Shown: positions 49,711-58,984 of the stretch, piece by piece | Position numbering within the stretch: position 1 is the stretch's first letter | How the letters are laid out: each line of letters opens with the position of its first letter | DNA from: Oehlia diaphana | Lineage: Eukaryota; Glomeromycota; Glomeromycetes; Glomerales; Glomeraceae | DNA: 64,000 nucleotides | Direction: 5' to 3' | Assembly: GCA_003833135.1 (NCBI GenBank) | Contig: QZLH01000230.1 | Span: forward strand, 60,078-124,077 | Notes under the pieces: generated by a model | The model's input: the letters and a program-made list of their open reading frames with translations, nothing else | What the model was told of the DNA's origin: nothing | Database searches by the model: none | Program-made: the position numbers and the translations under genes

Positions 49711-51259
49711 ATTAATATTCCAAACTATGCCAAAACTATGCTAGTTTTGGCAAGTTTCACAATTTTGCAGTTTCGGAAAATTTATTTACTTTATAATTTT
49801 AATTTAAAAGCTTAATTTTTTTTATTTAATAAAGAAATAAGACATAAATGTATTAAAGATAATAATTATCTTTATGTGAGTCTTCTACATGTTGGCGAAT
49901 TTTTTGATATAAATATTTTTTTCTTTCATCAGACATAGGCATAATATCTAAAACATTTAATTTTTCATTTTTATCAAAATTATTATTATCACGTAAAAGC
50001 TTGTGACAAATTTCATCTCCACCAGATTTTTCAGAACAATAAACTTTTCCTAAATCTTGTAGCAAACTACTAAAACAAAAATGATGATATTTTGTTATAT
50101 TAGGTAAATTTATAAAATTTTTGTTTGAAAAAATTTTTTGAAAATTAAACCACTTCTATTCAATCCCACCATTGTATCTAATTCCTTCATTACCTTTTGA
50201 TGATTTATTTACAATTTCTTCAATATCATCAATAGTATTAACTTTGTTATTTTGGTAAATTATTTTTATTTGTCCAAAAAATGAATTACAAATAAATTTT
50301 GTATGACCTGGTACCATAAAATTAATGGTAATATTATCATACCAACCTAATATACACAACCAAGACCAAAAAAAAAGTGATAAATTATTAATATTTAAAT
50401 TTTTTTTTCCTTCTTTAGCAAATATTTTAATTGCTTGATAAACCATATTTAATGTTGTATTAGCTCCTTTTGCAACACCTTTAGGAAATTCATTTTCTCC
50501 AATAACAAAATTTATTTGTTTATTTTCTCCTTCAGTTTTGCAAACACCAAATAAATGAACAGCATAAGCTGTTTTAAAATAAATTGATCCAACTTGTTGT
50601 GGTGAATATGGAACAGTTACATTTTGTGCCCAATCATAACAAATATGTGCTATAGATAACTCATGTTTACTTTTTTCAATATTATTATTATAATGTTGTC
50701 GTTCAAGATCAGCTTTTTCTTGATGTTCTTCAAATTGGTTTTTTATAATATTAAATTTATCAATATCACTTTTTGCTATTCGCATTTTTGCTTTGAATTC
50801 TTCACATGTTTCACAAAGATCAGATGCAGGAGATTGAAATTTAAGATTAGGCATTAATTCATGCCAAAGTCTACGAAATGTACTATAAGAAATAATATTT
50901 TCATTTTCACCATGTTCAAGACAATAATATTCTTTGTATTTATTATATATCGAAGTATAATTTTCATTAGTTGGAAGATATATAAAATTTCCAGAATCAT
51001 TTCGATGTCTCATAGGAGATGGTAAACCATGAATAGTTCCATACTGTGTTAAAAATTCTTTAACAGAAGATGCTATATTAAAATCAACAAAAACTCTTGA
51101 ATTTCATCTTGAAACATATCTGGTGTTACCATAAGTACGTTCAGTTAATCCATTTTCTTGAAGATGGGTTTGTAATACTGATAGCTTATAGTCACTTAAA
51201 TTGCATAATTTCAAGTATGCAGGCTTACAAAGTGGTAAGGATATATTAAAACTATATTT

Positions 51260-53870
51260 GGGGACGCGGCTAGAAAAAGCCGGGGTTCGGACCGATCACG
51301 TGATTTTGAGATTTTTTAATTATCATATGCTCATGAGTCTAACCATTTGGAAAATTAATTTTTCCATATATAATATAATAATAGAAAAGGCGTAAATATT
51401 TACAATTCTTGCAGTCTTTTATTTTAAAAATAAACGCATTTTTTTGACTTTTATTTTTAATAAATTATATGGAATATGGTATTAACTTTGATAATGATAA
51501 TGCAAATAATAATATTTTATCTGCTTTAGCAGAACTGAATAACACTTTTTTTATTGAAAACAATTCAAGTTCTGATGAAAAAAGTATATCGGATGATGAA
51601 GTTATTTCTAATTTTGACGATATTGAGGATGATACTCAAAGTCTTGTAGAAAATTTTAATGAAATGCGTATAAATAACCTTGAGTTTGTGGAAAATTCTG
51701 ATAGCTATATCGAAGATAAAGTTTATGATGATATAAAATTAAAAATAAAAGAATTTTTTGATAAAGGAAAATGCACATGTAACCCTAAGTGTTTTGAGAA
51801 AATTGGATATGAGAGGTTTCTTGCACGTCGAATGGAATTTGAAGGTTTAGATAAAAATGCACGGGATATGGTTATTAAAGGCCAATTAATAGCATTTCAA
51901 CAAGATGAAAATACAAAAAAAAAAACTGCCAATAATAGAAAAATTTTCCGTTTCAAATATTGTTTTAACAACAGCACTCCTATTTGTCGTGGCACATACC
52001 AAGCACTTGTTGGTGTTGGTCATACATATTTAGATAATATAATAAAACATCTACGAGAATATGGTCTTGAAGAACGTATACATGGTAATACTGGCAAAAT
52101 CCCAAATAATAAGAATCGTGTTGAAGTAAATTATGATATAGCGTGTGAAATTCATAACTTCCTGAAAAATTACTCTGATATACATGGTTTACCTTCACCC
52201 GGGCGGAGTCTTAATAAAATAACCATGCCAGTGGTATTTCTTCCAACAAATTGTAGTTATGTATCAGTATATCGCGATTATATTCAAGCTTATAAAGAAA
52301 AACATGGAGAAGAAAAATGTGTTGTATCAGAAACAACTTTTAGAAGGACCTGGAAATCTTTAATGCCATCACTCCAGTTTATGTCTCCGAAGTCTGATTT
52401 ATGTGAAATATGTGAAACAATGAAATTAGAAATTCAACATATTACAGAACATGAAAAGAAAATATCAGCCACTGAGAATTTTTTGGCTCATTTGGATCGT
52501 GCAAAACAAGAACGTAATTGTTATAATACTAATATTAAGCGCGCAGTTGAAGATGGAAAAAGAAACCCAAATAAAACTAAAACTCAAATATCATTTAAAA
52601 GTTTTGAAGGGAGTGCTCACATTACATACGATTGGGCCCAGAATGTCCATGTTCCTTACTCTCCACAACAAGTAGGAACATTATTTTTTAAAAGTCCTCG
52701 AAAAGTTCATTTGTTTGGAGTTTGTAATACTGGAAACTTCCCTCACACAGAACAAACAAATTATGTTATTGATGAAGGTGAAATGCCTGATGATGGTAAA
52801 CTGGGGAAGGGAGTAAATTGTACAATTAGTCTGGTTTGGCATGCTATCCAGAAATATAATCATGGAGAAAGAAAATTAATAATCACATGTGACAACTGTG
52901 TAGGCCAAAATAAGAATAATTACTTTTTATTTTTTTATTCTTGGCTAATTGATCGTGGCATGTATGAAGAAGTTGAGATGAATTTTATGATACCAGGTCA
53001 TACCAAGTTTATTTGTGACAGTTGTTTTGGCCTAATTAAGATTTTTTATCGGAAAAGTAAAATCAATACTGTGGATGATGTGGTTTCCATTGTCAATAAT
53101 TCTACTACAGTTCATCTTAATACTTCTCAACGCTACCTAAATGGAGAAGGGTTTCAGTATTATAATTTTAAAGATTATTTTCAAAAGTTCAAAAAAATTC
53201 CTAATATTCAAAAATATCATCACTTTTATTTTACTTCACAGCGTCCCGGGGTTGTTTTCTATAAGGATAGACTTGAAGATAGTTATAAAGAGACTACAGT
53301 TCGTAATTTTTCCTTTAATTTCAATATCCAACCTTCTATAATTAACACTAGGCCACTTTCTTTGAAAAGACAAGAGGAATTATATAAGGAGATCGCACCT
53401 TATGTTGATTTACCGTTTCGCAATATTACTTGTCCTAAGCCAAACGAACAGTAATAAGTTAGACTAAATTTATTGTAAATAGGTTCAAAACTTTGCGATA
53501 TTACTAAATAAAATGAGCTTATTTTTTGTCTACTTACTGCTGTTGGGTGGCCATTGCATTTTTATTATTTTTTTTATATTTCGAAAGTTGAAATCTCGGG
53601 TAAATAAAGCTTTTTAAAAAATATATCATTAACTTTTATTGAAATATGCATTATAAAATTTAATGATTTAAATTAAATAAATCTAATGTAATGAAGTCTA
53701 AGGTTTTCAATTAAATTCCTGTGAAATTTCGACCATAGTTATTAAGACCGTTTTCAAAAAAAAACAATTTTTTTTCGCAATGATCGTCAAATTTGATTAC
53801 GTAATTTAAACCTCGATTTTCTCGAAAACACGTTATCGGCCGAACCCCGGCTTTTTCTAGCCGCGTCCCC
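51260..53870 (+). mobile_element. DNA transposon B, 2611 bp, apparently complete
   Basis: Terminal inverted repeats start GGGGACGCGGCTAGAAAAAG and continue CCGGGGTTCGG, identical for 31 bp at both ends, then ACCGATCACGTG against CCGATAACGTG, so about 42 bp in all. The flanking duplication is ATTT (51256-51259 and 53871-53874). It inserted into the transposase-like gene of element A; removing it plus one ATTT restores that frame (2615 bp shift agrees). It holds one long ORF. Near-identical ends and an intact ORF suggest recent insertion. Confidence 0.93.
51469..53454 (+). CDS. Putative transposase, DDE/D-like, intact
   Basis: A single 661-residue ORF inside element B. The N-terminal 90 residues are acidic and Asn/Ser-rich. 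A cysteine-bearing segment (KCTCNPKCFEKIGYERFLAR, residues about 101-120) follows, then a helical DNA-binding-like part (YLDNIIKHLREYGLEERIHG). The core has SDLCEICETMK, YDWAQNVHVPYSPQQVGTLF (Asp388), ITCDNCVGQNKNNYF (Asp475) and MIPGHTKFICDSCFGLIKIF (Asp517). The three aspartates sit in an order suggesting an RNase H-like catalytic triad; that is inference. The family is widespread in eukaryotes as uncharacterised proteins; I associate the core with Pfam DUF7869, name to be checked. The start is the first ATG after the left terminal repeat. Confidence 0.85.
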   Translation: MEYGINFDNDNANNNILSALAELNNTFFIENNSSSDEKSISDDEVISNFDDIEDDTQSLVENFNEMRINNLEFVENSDSYIEDKVYDDIKLKIKEFFDKGKCTCNPKCFEKIGYERFLARRMEFEGLDKNARDMVIKGQLIAFQQDENTKKKTANNRKIFRFKYCFNNSTPICRGTYQALVGVGHTYLDNIIKHLREYGLEERIHGNTGKIPNNKNRVEVNYDIACEIHNFLKNYSDIHGLPSPGRSLNKITMPVVFLPTNCSYVSVYRDYIQAYKEKHGEEKCVVSETTFRRTWKSLMPSLQFMSPKSDLCEICETMKLEIQHITEHEKKISATENFLAHLDRAKQERNCYNTNIKRAVEDGKRNPNKTKTQISFKSFEGSAHITYDWAQNVHVPYSPQQVGTLFFKSPRKVHLFGVCNTGNFPHTEQTNYVIDEGEMPDDGKLGKGVNCTISLVWHAIQKYNHGERKLIITCDNCVGQNKNNYFLFFYSWLIDRGMYEEVEMNFMIPGHTKFICDSCFGLIKIFYRKSKINTVDDVVSIVNNSTTVHLNTSQRYLNGEGFQYYNFKDYFQKFKKIPNIQKYHHFYFTSQRPGVVFYKDRLEDSYKETTVRNFSFNFNIQPSIINTRPLSLKRQEELYKEIAPYVDLPFRNITCPKPNEQ

Positions 53871-54299
53871 ATTTATATGAATGGCGTGTTTTTTTCTCTG
53901 TTTCATTTTTTTCAATTTTTTCATTTGAAATTTCAAAGGACATTAATTGAGTTTTTATAAACAGTTCAAATTCAGACTTTCCAAGTGCTTTTATCTCCAT
54001 GTGTCTTTCAAAAAAATGCTTAAATCCTACTTTTTCAAAGCAAGTTCTTATATCTTTTTTATTCCTAAAGCGTCGGCAAGTACAATTTGCAGAATTATTA
54101 AAAAATGTCATTAAGTTATGTACTACATCAAGTACCATCTCATTTTCTTCATACTTTTCCAATCCTAATTCAATAAAATTGTAAATAGGTCTTGCTTCAG
54201 AACTCATTATTTTGAATTTTTTTGATAGATATAGTAAAATTTTTAATGATTTAAAAGAAAAAAAACCCCGCCATAATTAATAAAAAATACCACAAGATT

Positions 54300-54560
54300 T
54301 TTATAACGATTTTTATTAAAAACCCTTTAAAATAATTAAAGTAACGATTTTTACTAAAAAACCCCTTTAAAATAATTAAAGTAACAACTTTTATTAAAAA
54401 AAAATAAAAAGAATATAAAAAAAGAAAGAATTTTCATTCCTTTTTAATTACCCGCCCCTTTAATTTTTAAAAAATCCTTTAAAACAATTAAAGTAACGAT
54501 TTTTATTAAAAAAAAAATAGAAAGAATATAAAAAAGAAAAAATTTTCATTCTTTCCGCCC
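54300..54560. repeat. Short degenerate repeats in element A
   Basis: The phrase AACGATTTTTATTAAAAA followed by CCTTTAAAATAATTAAAGT recurs four times (54307, 54342, 54382, 54495 approximately), with intervening AAAGAATATAAAAA words. Low complexity, non-coding. Confidence 0.6.
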
Positions 54561-54739
54561 TTTTTAATTATCCGCTAACTTTAGATAAAAAGAATGAAAC
54601 ATCAATACCATTTCTATCCCTTTTAATTACTTTTCAAAGCTAGTCTCAAGTCTACTTATAAAAAAAAAAGAAATAAAATGTTAATATTGTCCCCATTAAA
54701 AAAACACACTTCCTCTTTAATTACCTTTTAAACATTAGT

Positions 54740-55110
54740 TCTTTCCCTTCTTTTCTTTAGGTCCAAAGGCTACATTTTGAAAAGAAAAGGTTAGTATTTC
54801 TCTTTAACAAATTCATTGCTATGTGCCGCATACTACCTCCATTTTGTTTAACTTACCTTCTTGTTTTTAAGTCCAGAAGCTACACTGCAAAAAGAAAGGT
54901 TTGTATTTTTTTTAATAAGCCACCATATCAATTTCATTAATTTTATTTAAATTACTTCTATTTTTCTTAGATTCGAAGATTACAATTAAAAAAAATAATT
55001 TTTTTATTTTATTTTTTTAGCAAATCTACTGCCACGTATCACACAACTTCCATTTCGCCTAACTTGCCTTCTTTGTTCTTCAAGTTCAAAGGTTATACTT
55101 TGAAAAATAC
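54740..55110. repeat. Subterminal tandem repeats, right side of element A
   Basis: Three to four degenerate units of about 105-125 bp containing TTTTAAGTCCAGAAGCTACA-like sequence followed by an A-rich tract (54759, 54867, 54968, 55079). Read in inverse orientation the unit resembles the left-side array (AAGTCCAGGAAGCATC), so the two arrays form imperfect inverted subterminal repeats. Confidence 0.6.
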
Positions 55111-55395
55111 TTTAGACCATTTCAAACTAAGTACAAAAAAAGAAAAGCTTAAACGGCAAATATTTAAAGTTAAAAATTTTTGTGTAACAATATCTTGGAG
55201 GGTCAAATTGCTAGCAAAATGTTCGGTAATACAGTAATACAATAATTAAATCACGTGAAGTAGATCATCATACCTAAAATTAGTAACATTTTTTATTGGT
55301 CAAAAATCACTGGATTGTGTAATGTTTATGTTGATCATTGTTTATTTCAAAATTGTACTAGCCTCCCGTATCACTATTTTCCTAGAACAGATCCC

Positions 55396-56522
55396 ATATG
55401 GTTTCATCCATGGAGCCTGCTCGAACTTTATAGCTTCGTAAACTTTCTTGATTACTAAGCCTTGGTTAACATAATACTGGAGATTTCTGTAATGGACTAC
55501 ATATTCATCCTTATCAAATAGGTTAGAAATAAGCTTATCTGTGGGTGTATATTATTGTTCTGAGCATGCTATTATTTCCCACTGCTTTTTACTAAGCCAT
55601 TCCTTCTTGACCTTCATTTGTTCTGGCGTGAGAGGATAATCTGTGTGTTATGAATGAAAGGCTTGGGGATATTCCAGTTTGACTTTAAGGATATATCCCT
55701 CAGAAGAATCATCTGGTATTTCATTATTCTCTATTTGCCTTTGGATGGCAGTTAACTCATCCCTCTCCTTTATCCAGCAGAAATTACTTGTAGGTAAGTA
55801 TTGCAACATGGCCCATCCATATAGGTTATTTGCATCTAAGTATAGGATAGATGACTTGGGCTTATCTGCTATCCATCCTCCTTTCATATCCGGATTGTTT
55901 GCACGAGCATATCATTTACTTACCATAGAGATTCCACCACGTAATCCTTGTTTTACCATCATATACATGTCCTGATCAGTTATAAGATGTAATTTTTGCC
56001 CTGTCATGAAGAATAGTGCATCCTATGCGAAGCCTGGTGTTGAGTAATACCAGAGAGAATCTAACCCATATTTTTTTAAGCCGTTTCTCAGAAATTTTGG
56101 AATATATCGGCTAGTAGGAGGACGTCAGTTTTGAGATAAATATTATGATAATCGCGCATTGTTTTACATCCTGCTTTTTTCCATACATACTGTGCATATT
56201 CGTATTCTTTATCACTAATGTGAGTTTCATTAAGTTTGCTATAGAATGCTCCTTTAGGTGGTAAACTAGTTTTCTCGAACTTATTCCAATCATTCATATA
56301 TTCATACAGATAGACACCTTTCTTAAGATAAATCTTGAGTAATTTGGGTGGTATTTGTCTTTGTATTATCTTAAAGTTTTCAGGATGTGTGAAACATCTA
56401 CCTCAATTCGCCATAAATGTTGTGGGTTACTACATTTTTGTGTTCTACATTTTTCTGCACCTAAGTTGGATGCTAATTTGTTGAGATTTGATTTCATAAA
56501 TTGTAAGCTATCTATAAATCAA
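55396..56522 (-). pseudogene. Protein-primed DNA polymerase B, central part
   Basis: Continuation of the polymerase upstream of element A, read right to left. It begins with FIDSLQFMKSNLNKLASNLG (exonuclease region) near 56515-56455, then KKGVYLYEYMNDWNKFEKTS, LPPKGAFYSKLNETHISD, CKTMRDYHNIYLKTDVLLLA (exonuclease III-type motif with Asp), TPGFAWDALFFMTG, ILYLDANNLYGWAMLQYLP (motif A), EGYILKVKLEYP, and VYEAIKFEQAPWMKPY at the break. Several frame changes and stops show decay. The protein-primed (DNA_pol_B_2) type is shown by these conserved blocks. Confidence 0.85.
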
Positions 56523-56824
56523 AGAGGACCCTGGATATCTAATATAAAGGTCATAATGGACTTTTGGCCAAAAACACCCCTTTTTGCTGAAATTCAAAAA
56601 ATCGTTTTTTATAAATATCTCAGCATCCAGTGATTCAATTTTAATGATCATTTTTTTTATTTTGTAGCCCTCAATTAGCTCTACAATTTAAAAAAATGTT
56701 CATCAAAATTGGACCACTGAATGCCGAAATATTTACAAAAAACTATTTTTTGAGCCCCTGAAAAATGGGCCAATCTGCTGAAAGTGTGACTTATGACCTG
56801 TTTTGGAGATATCCGGGGTCCTCT
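56523..56824. mobile_element. MITE, 302 bp, inserted in polymerase remnant
   Basis: The left end reads AGAGGACCCTGGATATCT and the reverse complement of the right end reads AGAGGACCCCGGATATCT. Similarity extends over about 33 bp to AGGTCATA. It lies between the exonuclease-region fragment and the N-terminal fragment of the polymerase. No clear target duplication was found beyond A/T bases, so the class is open. No coding capacity. Confidence 0.75.
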
Positions 56825-57366
56825 TTTTCTACACAATGGAATTTTCAACCTGATCTGTAATTTGTATAGCTTTCTACTTTCTGCATGATTCTTGCTAATG
56901 CGAAGTTAAATGTACCATTAATATTTGTTGTTGGGAGAATTGGCATATTTCTGGTTTTAAATGGTATATTATATCTGTAGATATATCCTATTTCATCTTC
57001 ACTAAAGTTGCTATCTCCGAATAATCCCTCTTGGTAAAATTCTATTCGTCTTAGCATGGCAAATATTCCAATTCTTACTTTGATTGACTTCAATCGATTT
57101 CGTTTATCCTGAAGAATATTCTGAATTGTTTGACTATATGCTGAGAGAAATAAAGCATAGTCATCCTCTCCAGGCATTCCTATAGCGATGTCAGCTATAA
57201 AGTTTGAATCTGTTAACTCCTTTCCTATATGTACCTGATCGTGACGTATAAAGACTACCTCATAATGTGAGTCTGGGTCGATTTGCATCATGTGGGTTAT
57301 CTCTTCATTGGTTACCATCACTTGCACTTCACAGATTTGGCAGATCTCTTCCTTATATTCCTGCAT
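56825..57366 (-). pseudogene. N-terminal part of Polinton polymerase-like gene
   Basis: ORF of 173 residues starting at 57366 (MQEYKEEICQICEVQVMVTN, HYEVVFIRHDQVHIGKEL, RLKSIKVRIGIFAMLRRIEF, NIPFKTRNMPILPTTNING). It ends at a stop just before the MITE. Its position and orientation upstream of the exonuclease region suggest the N-terminal domain of the same polymerase, with the part between it and FIDSLQFM deleted. This is inference from context; the segment has no motif I can name. Confidence 0.5.
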
Positions 57367-58030
57367 TTTTGCATTTGAGCGTTGTTACCCCTAATCACAT
57401 GTGGAGTTACAATTTACTGCGCTGAAAGATCATGTGAAAAATTAAGATCTACTGCGTCTAACTGTACCAAGCTGACCTAGCCGCAGCCACCCTAGCCTAT
57501 TATTTTTATTATATTAATTATATTTAATATTAACGATATATTTATTTTATTTATTATATTTATTATATTAGTTATATTTATTAAATTAGTTATATTACTT
57601 ATATTTATTATATCTATTATATTTATTATATTTTTATATGTAGTAACTTTTATATAAATAACGTTGGTATTTTCCTTCGTTAAAGAAGTTCCTAAGTTCC
57701 AATTAGTTTGTAATCAGTTCCTATAAAGTTCTATAATAAAGTATAACCTTTTACACTATAAACGAACTCCCTATTTTAAGCGTGTCTAGTTTGATTGGAT
57801 TTCAGTTATAATTAAACGTACTTAATCTTCCTGATTGCAAATCATAGTTAATCTATTCAACATACCAAATCGGTTAACAGCGTGGATATAGAATCTCTTA
57901 TAATTGCACTCCTTTGAGTGTTGCCAAAGCTCTGCGAACTGTTTGCGGCTAATCTTGCTTGTCGAGTTGCCATCCTTTTTTATATAGGAGAAAGTTTTGT
58001 TCAATTTATTATTTTTTAAAAAAATTCAAA
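57367..58030. other. Low-complexity spacer with small ORF
   Basis: 57500-57650 is a run of TTATATTTATTATA-type words. A minus-strand 60-residue ORF (58004-57822; SKISRKQFAELWQHSKECN) looks non-random in composition but I recognise no family; it may be another transposon remnant. Confidence 0.4.
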
Positions 58031-58430
58031 TTTTTCGTGACCTGCTACTACCCTGTGGCCTTCAGGTTTTATTTTTGTTAGCTATGAATATGCGCAACTC
58101 TTTAGTTAACTATAGACCTTAACTATTTCGTGGCCTGCTATTATCCTATGGCCTTCAGGTTTTATTTTCTTATATATCAGGGTGTGAATTACTGTTCACC
58201 CTTCAGCCTCATGTGCCCTTTGTTCGGCCTTTGGCCTCACGGGCACGTTTTGCAATCTACTTGCTGACAGGATGAAAACTAACTAGATTGGCTTTTTAAG
58301 TATTTACTTATGTGTCAGAGGTATGGATTGCTGTTCAGCCTTCGGCCGGACATGTGAACAAAATGCAATCTACTTGCTAACAGAATTGTAAACTTGCTGG
58401 GTTGGCTTTCTGGGTGGATTGGGTAGTAAT
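58030..58430. repeat. Paired degenerate direct repeats
   Basis: Two copies of TGGCCTTCAGGTTTTATTTT preceded by CCTGCTAYTAYCCT (58039 and 58132), then two copies of GCAATCTACTTGCTRACAG followed by a TTGGCTTT tail (58252 and 58368). Between them lies CTTTGTTCGGCCTTTGGCCTC, a GC-rich inverted segment unusual for this window. Confidence 0.65.
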
Positions 58431-58984
58431 ATTCATAGTTTGAGATAGACACTAAATTTGGATTTGAGTGTATTGTAGCTCTCTTTATTTTTTGTGTACT
58501 TGGTGCTGTTAGGTAGTTTCAAACTGCTTTAGATTACCTTATGTTTTTCATGGTCAAATTCATCTTTGAAGGGTTACTAGGCAATATACCTGTATTTCTA
58601 TTAAATCACTTTTTGAAGCGATTCTAGCATACCTTTTTTTTATTACATGCTATACGCCCTCGAAATGACGCTATAAAGCTATAAACCTTTCACACCTTTT
58701 TGCTATTTTAGCGGCTATAGGAAGCCAAGGATGATAGCATAGGGAGGTGTGCCTGATTTTATATAGCAGGATTGGCTTACTAAGCAGATTGGAAAGTTGG
58801 AAGCGAAGGTTAGCTTTTATAGTTAAATTTAGCTTTGTGAGCGAATTGAAGGGTATTTTGGCTTTATAGTAAGGTGGGTTTAAATGGCTGATTAGCGGGT
58901 ACTATGAGAAATTTAATGGTAAGGCTGTATGATTGAAAGAGGGCAAAATGGCAAGTGAACCAGAACTGGTAAATTCATACTACT
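58431..58984. other. Spacer, no gene seen
   Basis: No ORF of substance and no recognised family. Less AT-rich than neighbouring spacers. Confidence 0.4.

Larger units (their letters stand above)
49853..54207 (-). pseudogene. Dead transposase-like gene of element A, split by element B
   Basis: N-terminal part at 54207-53871 (CTCRRFRNKKDIRTCFEKVG, FKHFFERHMEIKALGKSEFE), rest at 51259-49853 (SDLCETCEEFKAKMR, CYDWAQNVTVPYSPQQVGSI, YFKTAYAVHLFGVCKTEG, FMVPGHTKFICNSFFGQIK). The parts are the same family as the intact 661-residue protein of element B and, minus 2615 bp of insertion, lie in one reading frame of about 580 codons. Inactivation is clear. There are two in-frame stops (near 51105 and 50155). 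The block with the second conserved Asp (CDNCVGQNKNN in the relative) is deleted. The third Asp is Asn (ICNSFFG). Confidence 0.85.
48882..55395. mobile_element. DNA transposon A (outer, inactive), broken by element B
   Basis: The left end reads GGGGTCTGTGCTAGGAAAAT and the reverse complement of the right end reads GGGATCTGTTCTAGGAAAAT; 19 of the first 21 bases match. Both sides are flanked by ATAT (48878-48881 and 55396-55399). Removing the element plus one ATAT joins the polymerase reading frame exactly, which confirms the borders. Without element B (2611 bp plus its duplication) it would be about 3.9 kb. It carries a dead transposase-like gene on the minus strand and degenerate tandem arrays near both ends. 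Confidence 0.9.

Noticed and set aside
49720..49760. Perfect short palindrome (GCCAAAACT/AGTTTTGGC) as a transposon end
   Set aside because: It lies inside element A, and no partner end or duplication was found.
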